Source of the DNA: an uncultured Phycisphaerales bacterium | GTDB lineage: Bacteria; Planctomycetota; Phycisphaerae; Phycisphaerales; UBA1924 | NCBI GenBank assembly: GCA_937879825.1 | Contig: CALFMQ010000104.1 | Span: 1-10,485 of the forward strand | DNA: 10,485 bases | Direction: 5' to 3' | Shown: positions 1-7,204 of the stretch, one piece after another | Numbering within the stretch: the stretch's first letter is position 1 | Layout: every line of letters begins with the position of its first letter | Notes under the pieces: model-generated | Database searches by the model: none | What the model was told of the DNA's origin: nothing | What the model saw: only the letters and a program-made list of their open reading frames with translations | Translations under genes and position numbers: made by a program

Positions 1-503
1 CCGAGCAGGAAGTCGATATTGAGCGATCGCTCGTGCGCCTCATCGACAATGCTCGTGTCGTAGCGGCGCAGATCGCGGTCGCTCGTCGTCTCGGAGAGCA
101 GCACGCCGTCGGTCATTACCTTGATGTAGGTGTCGCGCGATGTCCGGTCGCCGAAGCGGATCTTAAAGCCCACCTCCCGACCCATCGCAACGCCGAGCTC
201 CTGCGCGACGCGCGCCGCGATGGACCTTGCCGCGATCCTTCGGGGCTGCGTGTGCCCGATCAGTCCATCGATGCCGCGCCCCGCTTCGAGGCATAGCTTC
301 GGGAGCTGCGTCGACTTGCCGGACCCGGTCTCGCCGCACAGGATGATGACCTGATGGGCGCGAATCGCTTCGATGATCTCGGCGCGACGTTGCGCCACGG
401 GGAGCGAGTCGTCGTAGTGGGGCCGGGGCGCGCACCGGGCACGCTCCTCGCGCCGCTGGCGAGCAAAATCGGCGCGAGATGGGCGGCGTTCCGGGTCTGG
501 CAT
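1..503 (-). CDS. hrpA: DEAH-box ATP-dependent RNA helicase, HrpA type (N-terminal part, cut by window edge)
   Basis: About 167 N-terminal residues are visible. They show the first RecA-like lobe of a DEAH/DExH helicase: Walker A GETGSGKST at residues 57-65, motif Ia TQPRR at 85-89, a TDGVLL segment near 130, and DEAHERSLNIDFLLG beginning at D154. Bacterial HrpA-type enzymes unwind RNA with ATP in the cytoplasm and are linked to mRNA processing and ribosome rescue; which role applies here cannot be read from this part. The first 40 residues are rich in Arg and lead into the family-typical DDSLPVAQRR segment. I chose ATG at 503-501; GTG at 518-516 is an in-frame alternative, and an in-frame TGA at 539-537 sets the limit. 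No clear Shine-Dalgarno sequence is seen. The gene lies 61 bases after the ABC transporter stop with no hairpin between, so co-transcription is possible. HrpA versus HrpB cannot be fully separated without the C-terminus; the motif wording favours HrpA. Confidence 0.9.
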   Translation of the reverse strand, partial: MPDPERRPSRADFARQRREERARCAPRPHYDDSLPVAQRRAEIIEAIRAHQVIILCGETGSGKSTQLPKLCLEAGRGIDGLIGHTQPRRIAARSIAARVAQELGVAMGREVGFKIRFGDRTSRDTYIKVMTDGVLLSETTSDRDLRRYDTSIVDEAHERSLNIDFLL

Positions 504-564
504 GGGCGGTCGCGTCACGCTCCGGGAGGGAGGGCGTCATGGTACGAAACGGGCCGTTCGGCGG

Positions 565-2526
565 TCAGGGCGTGGAGAGCCCGTCAGACGCGGACGGCGC
601 GAACGCCTCGCCCTCATCGGTCATCGCCTGGAGCCGCACGAGTTCCGCGTACCGACCGTCGGTCTCCATCAACCGCTCGTGGGTGCCCGTCTCGACGACC
701 CGCCCGCCTTCGAGCACCACGATCAGGTCCGCGTGGCGGATCGTGCTGAGCCGGTGCGCGATGACGAATGATGTCCGTCCCTCCAACAAGCGCGTCAGCG
801 CGCGCTGAATCAGCAACTCGCTCTCGGAGTCGAGGTTGCTGGTCGCTTCGTCGAGGATGAGAATCCTCGGATCGGCGAGCAACGCGCGGGCGATCGCCAA
901 TCGCTGCTTCTGACCGCCGCTCAGCCGCACGCCCCGCTCGCCGATCAGCGTGTCGTACCTGTGCTCGAGCCGGTCGATAAAGTCCGACGCGAACGCGGCC
1001 CGCGCCGCTTCACGCACCTCCTCGATCGTGGCGCCCGGGCGAGAGAACGCGATGTTCTCGAAAACGGAGCCGTCGAACAGGAACACGTCCTGCTCGACGA
1101 TGCCCAGGAGACTCCTGTACGAGTCCACCGCGACCTCGCGCAGATCGACGCCATCGATGCGGATCGCGCCCGAGGTCGGGTCGTAGAACCGCGCGATGAG
1201 GTTGCAGAGCGTCGTCTTGCCAGCGCCGGAACTGCCGACCAGCGCGACGGTCATCCCCGCGGGCACCCGAAGGGACACATCGCTGATGACATCCTGCGTT
1301 CCCGCCTTGTAGCGGAACGAAACATGATCGAGCTCGATGGCGCCCGCGACGCCCGACTTCTCCAGGCGCACCGTGCCGGGTGTATCCGCGAACTCGCGCG
1401 GCTCATCGAGCAGGTCCAGCACTCGATCGAATCCGGCCAGGTTGTTCTGGATGTTCGTCGCCGTGGAGGAGAGCGTTTCGAGCGGCCCGAGCAGCATCAG
1501 GAGGTAGGTCGAGAACATCATCAGGTCGCCCAGCGTGAGCGAACCCCGCAGCACCTGCCAACCGCCGTAGAGCATGACGCCCACCGACGCCGCCGGAATC
1601 ATGAACTGCCACGCGACTTCCACGAGACGGGAACGCCACCAGGCAAGAATCTCCTGACGGATCATGAAATGGTTGTTGTTCACGAATGAGGCGCTCTCGC
1701 GATTCTCGCGGGCGAAGCCCCGTACGACACGCATCCCGCCGAACGCCTCCGTCGTCCTCGCGTCGATGGACTGGCGCGACGCTCGGATATCGCGGTACAC
1801 CGGCCGGATGCTCGAGATCCAGGTCTTGTGCGTGAACCAGATGGTGGGGATCAGCACGAGCGACCCGAGCAGCAATCGCCAATCGACCACCGCGAGGATG
1901 ATCATCGTCCCAGTCAACTGAATGATGGCCCGCCACGGGTTGTAGATCATCGAGAACAGCAGGTCCGCGGCACCGCCCGCGTCGTCTCGCAACAGCGACG
2001 ATGCCCCGCCGCTCTTGAGCGCGTACACACGCTGCAGCGGCAGCCGCACGGCGTGCGCGAACGCCTTCCTGCGGAGTTTCACCTGTGTCTGCTTGGTGAG
2101 CCGCGTCACCTGCCACCGGCCCCACATGCCCACAACGATGCTCACGATCGTAATGACGAGCATGGCGAGCCCGATCGTCCACAGCAGCGGCATCCTCCCG
2201 CGCGGCACCGGGAGCCAATCGGGGATCCCCCCCGGCCCCGGGTTGTCTGTCAGCACATAGTCCAGCACCACCTTCGTCGATGCCGGCACCACCAGGCCGA
2301 TCACCGTCGAGACGGTCAGTGTTCCGAGCGCCGCACAGACAAGCCCCCTCCGCCCGCGCAGGAGCGACCAGAACGCCCGAAACAGCGCCAGGAACGACCT
2401 CGATCGCTTGGTCCGCTTCCGTTCCGGCTCGTGGCCCTGCGGGAGTTCGTCGGTGTGATCGGCGTCGCGACGCTTCTGCAGGTAGGCGCGGAATCGGGAT
2501 CGGCTTGATCGGGTCGCTGCGGGCAT
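565..2526 (-). CDS. ABC exporter, fused membrane domain and ATPase (MsbA/multidrug type)
   Basis: This 653-residue half-transporter would dimerise in the inner membrane and use ATP to export a substrate; lipids, drugs and peptides are all known for the family. A basic cytoplasmic extension (residues 1-58) comes before a six-helix type-I exporter domain. Hydrophobic segments are clear near 61-83, 112-135, 198-232 and 305-350. The ATPase domain has Walker A GSSGAGKTT at 431-439, a Q-loop in GIVEQDVFLF, signature LSGGQ at 535-539, Walker B ending in D559-E560, a D-loop SNLD, and the switch His H591. All key catalytic residues are intact, so a homodimer is plausible. The ATG at 2526 is the first in-frame start after the upstream terminator, but no Shine-Dalgarno sequence precedes it. 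The promoter must lie within or just before the short gap that also holds the previous gene's terminator. The helicase gene follows after 61 bases. The substrate cannot be assigned from sequence alone. Confidence 0.93.
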   Translation of the reverse strand: MPAATRSSRSRFRAYLQKRRDADHTDELPQGHEPERKRTKRSRSFLALFRAFWSLLRGRRGLVCAALGTLTVSTVIGLVVPASTKVVLDYVLTDNPGPGGIPDWLPVPRGRMPLLWTIGLAMLVITIVSIVVGMWGRWQVTRLTKQTQVKLRRKAFAHAVRLPLQRVYALKSGGASSLLRDDAGGAADLLFSMIYNPWRAIIQLTGTMIILAVVDWRLLLGSLVLIPTIWFTHKTWISSIRPVYRDIRASRQSIDARTTEAFGGMRVVRGFARENRESASFVNNNHFMIRQEILAWWRSRLVEVAWQFMIPAASVGVMLYGGWQVLRGSLTLGDLMMFSTYLLMLLGPLETLSSTATNIQNNLAGFDRVLDLLDEPREFADTPGTVRLEKSGVAGAIELDHVSFRYKAGTQDVISDVSLRVPAGMTVALVGSSGAGKTTLCNLIARFYDPTSGAIRIDGVDLREVAVDSYRSLLGIVEQDVFLFDGSVFENIAFSRPGATIEEVREAARAAFASDFIDRLEHRYDTLIGERGVRLSGGQKQRLAIARALLADPRILILDEATSNLDSESELLIQRALTRLLEGRTSFVIAHRLSTIRHADLIVVLEGGRVVETGTHERLMETDGRYAELVRLQAMTDEGEAFAPSASDGLSTP

Positions 2527-2562
2527 GGGCGGATCGTAGGGCGGCCGTCGCGAATGGGCGTG

Positions 2563-2590
2563 AAAAAACCCCGGGGCTCGCCCGGGGTTT
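2563..2590 (-). terminator. Intrinsic terminator after the di-heme oxidoreductase gene
   Basis: A perfect 10-bp stem (2581-2590 paired with 2566-2575) encloses the 5-base loop 2576-2580. On the minus strand the stem runs directly into six T residues (2568-2563). It begins 29 bases after the stop codon of the gene ending at 2620 and ends 36 bases before the ABC transporter start, so it insulates the two genes. Confidence 0.88.
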
Positions 2591-2619
2591 GAAGGGTCAG
2601 ATCGCCGAGCCGCTAACGA

Positions 2620-4299
2620 TTACGGGCAGGCGTTGCCGAAGTTGCTCAGGATAATGTTCAGGTCGTCGACATCGCAGAAGCCGTCGCCGTTGAGATCCGA
2701 TGCCGAGCCCTGCGGCACGCTCATCCCGAAGGACGAAAGAACCACATTGAGGTCATCCACATCGACCGTCATATCGCCGTTGGCATTGCCAGCACAGCAG
2801 AAGTCGGGGATGAAATCGCCGTTCAGGTCGGCCGCGCCCAAGAGAATCTCGCGGAGGTCGCTCTGCCCGTCGTTGTCGCAGTCGGGGAGCAGGCCCTCGA
2901 AGACCTGCTCGAAAAGCGTGAAGTCGTCGAGGTCGGCGTCGCCGTCCTGATCGATGTCGTGGATCGCGCACGCGTCGTCGGGCGAGATCACGCCGCCCAT
3001 TTCGTAGCACGACTTGAAATCCAGGAAGTCGTCGGTGTCGCGGTCATGATCACCATCGGCATCGAACTCGTCCTGCCCGAGCGATCCGAGGAACGCGATG
3101 ACCTTGGCCTGATCCGTCGGAGAGAGCGCGAAGAACGCGTTGCCGGACGCGGCGGCCTCTGAGGCCACGGCCCGGTGAAGGTCGATCGCCTCATTCATGC
3201 GGCTCTCGAAGGTGCCGCCCGCAACCCGCCCGTCGTGCCAGATCGGGTCGCGACGGTTCACGCCCCACAGCGGCGTCGTCTTGATCTCGGTCTCGAACGC
3301 ATCGCCCTGCGCGATGAAGTCACCCGCCAGGCCCATGTCATGGAGCAGGAAGTCGGAGTACGGATGGATCGTCTTGCCGCGCACCGCCGGTGCGAAGTTC
3401 GTGCTGGTCGAGGTGGTGTACGAAGCAGTGTGGCAGTCCGTGCACCCGATCGCGTTGAAGATCGTCTCGCCCGACATGCCCGACCGGGGTGTCTGGGGCG
3501 GCGCCGCCAGGAACTGCTGGAAGGTCGTCACATGATCGATAAAGTCCAATCCCATGCCGTCCGGCCCGTCCTCGGGATCGGCCACCATGTCGCAGGTCGC
3601 CAGCAGCCCGGCATCGCCGTTGGGCGCGTTCTCGGTGCCCACCACGCGGTTGGTGATTCCCATTTCCATGAGCGTCGCATCGCCCGAGAACGAGAGCAAT
3701 GTCGTCAGCTGGGCCTTCCACCCGAATCGGCCGGGGCGGAGCGGCTCCATGGGATCCTCGAGTGTGGGCACCATATGCGCCCGACCCGAAACACCTGCCG
3801 GCGGGTTGTTCGCCTTGAACAGAATGTCCGCGTCCTCGATCGCCTCGACGAGCCCGGCACCGAGCACCGACGATGTGATGCGGGGCGAGGTCACATTCGC
3901 GAACATCGGAACGACCTCAACGCAGCTCTCATCGATCGCGTTGGCCTGCAGCAGCGAGCCGCCGAAGGAGTCAAGCGGATCGAAGCCGCCCTTCTCCGAG
4001 AGGCCGAAGCGCGTCACGAAGATCGAACCCGAGCCGCCCACCGGGTTGTTGTGGCACGAAGCGCAGGCATTCTGATTGAAAATCGGGCCGAGGCCCTCCG
4101 CCGGAGTGAAGATGCGACCGAACTCGACTTTGCCCGCTTCGAACGCGCTGAGTTCCATCGCCGTCAAACCGTCGAGCGGATCGCCCGACTTCGGCTGCGG
4201 CGCGACGGATCCTGCCAGAGCCGGAAGCGAAATACCCGCCGCGGCCAATCCCGCGAACACCATCAATGAACGACCAACAGACAATTGGCGACCAGTCAT
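2620..4299 (-). CDS. Secreted di-heme oxidoreductase (DUF1111/DHOR family) with calcium-loop and dockerin-like tail
   Basis: The 559-residue product starts with a signal peptide (about 1-29, cut after PALA). Two c-type haem sites are visible: C79-A-S-C82-H83 in the family-typical context GLGPIFNQNACASCH, and C286-T-D-C289-H290. Further family landmarks are VTRFG near 95-99, TTPLWGVNRRDPIWHDGR near 341-358 and ALSPTDQAKVIAFLGSL near 391-407. The family is related to MauG/cytochrome c peroxidases and is thought to do periplasmic redox chemistry; the substrate here is unknown. The enzyme domain ends near 410. The remaining ~150 residues hold six acidic Dx[DN]xD-type loops, at about 413-424, 448-459, 473-484, 491-500, 505-516 and 535-546. 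The last two carry the paired DVDDLNxxLSxFG pattern of a dockerin-like module ending in FGNACP. The start at 4299 is backed by GAGG 8 bases upstream and by the signal peptide. The neighbour upstream carries the same kind of tail, suggesting a shared surface-attachment route. Confidence 0.92.
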   Translation of the reverse strand: MTGRQLSVGRSLMVFAGLAAAGISLPALAGSVAPQPKSGDPLDGLTAMELSAFEAGKVEFGRIFTPAEGLGPIFNQNACASCHNNPVGGSGSIFVTRFGLSEKGGFDPLDSFGGSLLQANAIDESCVEVVPMFANVTSPRITSSVLGAGLVEAIEDADILFKANNPPAGVSGRAHMVPTLEDPMEPLRPGRFGWKAQLTTLLSFSGDATLMEMGITNRVVGTENAPNGDAGLLATCDMVADPEDGPDGMGLDFIDHVTTFQQFLAAPPQTPRSGMSGETIFNAIGCTDCHTASYTTSTSTNFAPAVRGKTIHPYSDFLLHDMGLAGDFIAQGDAFETEIKTTPLWGVNRRDPIWHDGRVAGGTFESRMNEAIDLHRAVASEAAASGNAFFALSPTDQAKVIAFLGSLGQDEFDADGDHDRDTDDFLDFKSCYEMGGVISPDDACAIHDIDQDGDADLDDFTLFEQVFEGLLPDCDNDGQSDLREILLGAADLNGDFIPDFCCAGNANGDMTVDVDDLNVVLSSFGMSVPQGSASDLNGDGFCDVDDLNIILSNFGNACP

Positions 4300-4307
4300 C
4301 TTGAATA

Positions 4308-4311
4308 CCTC
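4308..4311 (-). promoter_or_regulatory. Ribosome binding site of the di-heme oxidoreductase gene
   Basis: GAGG on the minus strand lies 8 bases before the ATG at 4299. It fixes the start at the residue where the signal peptide begins. Confidence 0.6.
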
Positions 4312-4412
4312 ACGATCATCGCGAGGCGGTCAGGACACGACACGCCCCGCTTCATCTCAATCCCGGACCTTCGGGCGGGCTCCCAGCAGCGCCCGATCTC
4401 ATTTGAGCAAGA

Positions 4413-4440
4413 CCCCCGTCCGGCGTTAACCGGGCGGGGG
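4413..4440 (-). terminator. GC-rich hairpin after the FG-GAP gene, probable terminator
   Basis: An 11-bp inverted repeat (4413-4423 with 4430-4440) surrounds the loop 4424-4429. It has one imperfect position: G-T if read as plus-strand RNA, A-C as minus-strand RNA. It starts 21 bases after the stop codon of the gene ending at 4462. The sequence after it on the minus strand is only moderately T-rich (TCTTGCTC), so termination may be partial and some transcription could continue into the di-heme gene. Confidence 0.6.
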
Positions 4441-4461
4441 GGATTGAACAATCGATCGGAC

Positions 4462-6915
4462 TCAGCAGCTCGTACCGAACGCTGCGAGCACGACATTCAG
4501 GTCATCGACGTCCACGATGCCGTCATCGTTGGCGATATCCGCCGCATGGCCCATACCGACATTCTGGCCGAAGACGGACAGGATGGCGTTGAGGTCATCG
4601 ACGTCGATCGTGCCGGAGGTGTTGACGTCGCCGGGGCACGACGGGCCCGGGCAGACAACCTTGTCAACGGTGAAGTTGTCGAGGCCACCCTCGGTCACCG
4701 ATCCGTTGGGGTTGTCGGACACGACGAAACGAACGCGGACCTGGTCCGTGGGCGTCACGAAATCAGAGACCACGAACGTGATGGTCTCCCACTCGGTGGG
4801 CTGACCGACGCCGTCGTTCGTGCCGTCGGTCGAGCCGACCGTCACCCACGACGCGCCGTTGTTATTGGAGATCTCGGTCACCATCTGATCGGCACCGGCA
4901 GCACCCTGCTGATTGCAGTAGAACCACCGGGCGTAGCTGATGGTCGCGTCGCTTCCGGCCAGATCGATGACCGGCGAGGTCAGCGTTGTCGGGCCGCCAT
5001 CGACGTCGGCCGCACCCGCGGCACCGCCCGCCACGCCGTTCTGCGTGACGAAAGCGAAATCGCCCGATGCGCTGGCGTCATCGCTCGGCGCCGCCGCCAC
5101 GCCCGCGTTAACCGTGCCGACCGGGATCGCCCGCTCCCACGCGCCCGCTGTGAGCGATGCGTCGTTGGTCACGGTCCAATCCGGAGTCGCGGCTTCGAAG
5201 TTCTGAACCGTTGTGAGGATCGAGTCCGCCGAAAGCGCGGTGTAACGTCCGTTCTGACCGGGGGGATCGGTGAACGATCCGCCGCCGTTGAGCGAGGCGA
5301 GGAACTGGAACGAAGCGGACTGGGGGCAGGGCACCGCGGGGAGCGTCACCTGGTAGGAGTCGCCGCCGAGGTGGGACATCGCGATGGTGGTGTCCGGCGC
5401 GCCGCCGATCGAATACTTGAACATCGCGGTCGCCGGGTTGATCGTGCCACCGGTCGCCGTGACATCAACATTGATCACGGTCGCCTGGTCGGGCGTGAGC
5501 GAACCGGGGATACCGCCCGGATACGAGAACACAGCGCCCGCGGGGGGGACCTGGATCCACACGCGGGTGCCGATGCAGCGCCCGATCACCATGTCCTTGT
5601 AGCCGTCACCGTTGATATCAAAGATGGCGACATCGTGTGTACCGGTGAGTTCCGAGGTCGGGATGCTCGCCACCGCGCCACCGGACTGGAGTTCCTGCAG
5701 CGTGACACTGGGAGCATTCCCGAGGTTGCGGAAGATGTGCGTGCGCCGGCCGCACCCGGTGATGTCGATATCGACATCGGTGACGACCACATCGTTCCAT
5801 CCGTCGTTGTTGAGGTCTTCGATGTACGCATCGCCGGCGAAGCCGTCGTCGCCGCCGACCTGGTACGAGAAGTTCTTGTTGGTGAATGAGACCGTCGCGG
5901 CACCCGCGGGCCCGTTGTTGAGCCAGAAGTGGTCCGCGCCGTCGTCGGCCACGACCATGTCGGGCAGGTTGTCATTGTTCAGGTCACCGACCGCAACGAA
6001 GTACGGCGCCAGCGAGTCAACGATCTGGTACTGATTGAACACGCCCTCGTTGGCGGGGTTGTTGTAGTTCACAGCGATGTGCTGCGGCGGGTTGAGCGCG
6101 GTCTGCTTGACCACATCCAGCGCGCCGTCGAGGTTCATATCCGCGAAGAAAGACGCCGCGCCAAACGCCGACTCCCGCATCTGGAAGGTCGGGAGTACCG
6201 TGTTTGTGTCGTCGGAGAAGAACCCCGAGCCGTTGTTCACAAGCACTCGGTTGTTGTAGTCGAGAATCTGAGCGCCGCCCGAGTCGTAGTCGCCGAAGTA
6301 CAGATCCATGTCACCGTCGTCGTCGATATCGCCCGCCGTCACCGAGCAGAATCGAGGACCGGCCGTCGGATGCATCTGCGGGATGCGGGCGTCCTCGTAC
6401 CGGAAGCCCTGCCAGTTCCCGCCGCCGTCGTTGCCCTTGTTGATGTACACACGCGGGTGCGACAAATGCTTCGCCTGATTGTCTGTCAGCGTGACCGCTG
6501 TCACGAGATCGAGCCAACCGTCGCCGTTCACATCGACGATTACGACGTCCCGGTCGTTGGTGGGTGTCAGGAAGCCCTGGTCGCCACCGACATCGGAGTC
6601 CGAAGCATACTGAAGGGTACGATCGGTCAGCACGCCGCCCTCATTCATGAGAAGCGCATTGATGCGTTTGCCTGTCGAGGTGAATGGTTGCTTGCGAACG
6701 ATGACGAGATCGAGGTCTCCGTCCTGATCTAAGTCGGCGAACGCGAACTCCTTTTCATCCGGATCGTTCGCACCGATGGACGACGGCGCGTTCAGACGCG
6801 TTGCCGTCTCATTCGTGAAGTTCACCCAGTGCTGCCCAAACGCCGATCCGGCGATGAACAGAACGGCACCCGCAGCGAACGCCGCGTGCTGAGTCATCTG
6901 TCTTGGATTGATCAT
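4462..6915 (-). CDS. Secreted FG-GAP/VCBS seven-repeat protein with jelly-roll-like and dockerin-like C-terminal domains
   Basis: The 817-residue product begins with a signal peptide (about 1-28, ending AFGQ). Seven acidic calcium-type loops follow, starting at D61, D128, D196, D259, D311, D367 and D433, each in the FG-GAP/VCBS pattern D[LIVM][ND]xDGxxD[LVM]. The spacing of 52-68 residues and the count of seven fit one complete seven-bladed beta-propeller. The fifth loop (DLNNDNLPD) lacks the usual Gly. Residues about 455-567 look like an Ig-like/beta-sandwich spacer. Residues about 570-755 resemble the MAM-like jelly-roll domain common in secreted planctomycete proteins (opening NFEAATPDW, closing GLDNFTVDKVV). 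The end (760-817) is a paired dockerin-like module, SGTIDVDDLNAILSVFG and DDGIVDVDDLNVVLAAFG, finishing with Cys. Nothing catalytic is visible, so adhesion or binding outside the cell is the reasonable guess. ATG at 6915 has GGAG 7 bases upstream; M7 (6897) is a weaker alternative. Confidence 0.88.
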   Translation of the reverse strand: MINPRQMTQHAAFAAGAVLFIAGSAFGQHWVNFTNETATRLNAPSSIGANDPDEKEFAFADLDQDGDLDLVIVRKQPFTSTGKRINALLMNEGGVLTDRTLQYASDSDVGGDQGFLTPTNDRDVVIVDVNGDGWLDLVTAVTLTDNQAKHLSHPRVYINKGNDGGGNWQGFRYEDARIPQMHPTAGPRFCSVTAGDIDDDGDMDLYFGDYDSGGAQILDYNNRVLVNNGSGFFSDDTNTVLPTFQMRESAFGAASFFADMNLDGALDVVKQTALNPPQHIAVNYNNPANEGVFNQYQIVDSLAPYFVAVGDLNNDNLPDMVVADDGADHFWLNNGPAGAATVSFTNKNFSYQVGGDDGFAGDAYIEDLNNDGWNDVVVTDVDIDITGCGRRTHIFRNLGNAPSVTLQELQSGGAVASIPTSELTGTHDVAIFDINGDGYKDMVIGRCIGTRVWIQVPPAGAVFSYPGGIPGSLTPDQATVINVDVTATGGTINPATAMFKYSIGGAPDTTIAMSHLGGDSYQVTLPAVPCPQSASFQFLASLNGGGSFTDPPGQNGRYTALSADSILTTVQNFEAATPDWTVTNDASLTAGAWERAIPVGTVNAGVAAAPSDDASASGDFAFVTQNGVAGGAAGAADVDGGPTTLTSPVIDLAGSDATISYARWFYCNQQGAAGADQMVTEISNNNGASWVTVGSTDGTNDGVGQPTEWETITFVVSDFVTPTDQVRVRFVVSDNPNGSVTEGGLDNFTVDKVVCPGPSCPGDVNTSGTIDVDDLNAILSVFGQNVGMGHAADIANDDGIVDVDDLNVVLAAFGTSC

Positions 6916-6922
6916 CCGCTAT

Positions 6923-6926
6923 CTCC
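6923..6926 (-). promoter_or_regulatory. Ribosome binding site of the FG-GAP gene
   Basis: GGAG (within AGGGAG) on the minus strand lies 7 bases before the ATG at 6915. It favours this start over the in-frame ATG six codons further in. Confidence 0.65.
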
Positions 6927-6994
6927 CTAGAAAGGTCCGTACATGCCGATCGCCCGCGGCGACATCCAGCGCCGCGTTGATAACAGCACCGCGT

Positions 6995-7006
6995 ACCACC
7001 GGAGCG
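6995..7006 (-). repeat. 12-base element CGCTCCGGTGGT, copy upstream of the FG-GAP gene
   Basis: The minus strand reads CGCTCCGGTGGT, 79 bases before the FG-GAP ATG. The same 12 bases occur at 9444-9433, 29 bases before the ppk1 ATG. Both copies are in short non-coding gaps and in the same orientation relative to the following gene. A role as a shared operator is only a guess, since a 12-base match can arise by chance in GC-rich DNA. Confidence 0.3.
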
Positions 7007-7111
7007 AAGGGATCGGACACACCCCACCGGAGGGCCGCGGAGCCAGCGATCGACACCCTCTAGATTACCCCACTCCATGCAAAGGGCTCTGCATAAACCC
7101 TTCGGACCCCC

Positions 7112-7175
7112 AAAAAAGCCGGATCGGGGACAACCACATTCGGCTCCCGAATAGAGTGTCGATCCGGTTGTCCCC
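7112..7175 (-). terminator. ppk1 terminator with two crossed inverted repeats
   Basis: The region starts 29 bases after the ppk1 stop. On the minus strand the order is A1 (GGGGACAACC, 7175-7166), B1 (CCGGATCG, 7167-7160), a small hairpin (7152-7147 with 7143-7138, ATTCGG/CCGAAT, 3-base loop), A2 (GGTTGTCCCC, 7135-7126), B2 (CGATCCGG, 7126-7119), then C and six T residues (7117-7112). A1 pairs perfectly with A2 (10 bp) and B1 with B2 (8 bp), but the two pairings cross. B1-B2 sits right against the T tract and is the canonical terminator stem. A1-A2 would displace it or form a pseudoknot with it. Termination is well supported; any switching is inference. Confidence 0.75.
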
Positions 7176-7204
7176 CCAATGCCGCCTAAATGTTCGGTAA
7201 ATGT

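Larger units (their letters stand above)
6916..7111 (-). other. Non-coding leader upstream of the FG-GAP gene
   Basis: About 200 bases lie between the ppk1 terminator and the FG-GAP start, with no convincing gene. The promoter of the FG-GAP gene should be here, because the terminator before it would block read-through. TAATCT on the minus strand (7067-7062) is a possible -10 box, but no good -35 box sits at normal spacing. A small inverted repeat (ATGCA 7077-7081 with TGCAT 7090-7094) lies just upstream of it. CCACCGGAG occurs twice on the plus strand (6996-7004 and 7024-7032). Confidence 0.4.

Noticed and set aside
3175..4269. 364-residue open frame on the plus strand
   Set aside because: It is antisense to the haem-binding gene and has no recognisable features.
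4401..4410. Palindrome CTCATTTGAG as a possible operator
   Set aside because: It has only a 4-bp arm around TT, occurs once, and sits next to a terminator-like hairpin rather than a recognisable promoter.
2623..4640. Similar short sequences encoding DVDDLN at the ends of two genes, as a possible mobile or recombining repeat
   Set aside because: The similarity is at protein level across a known modular domain. The DNA differs at many positions, and no insertion-sequence ends or target duplications are seen.
4285..5889. 534-residue open frame on the plus strand
   Set aside because: It is the antisense shadow of the FG-GAP gene. Its composition is Arg/Val/Asp-rich with no motif, and the opposite strand has a signal peptide, repeats and a ribosome binding site.
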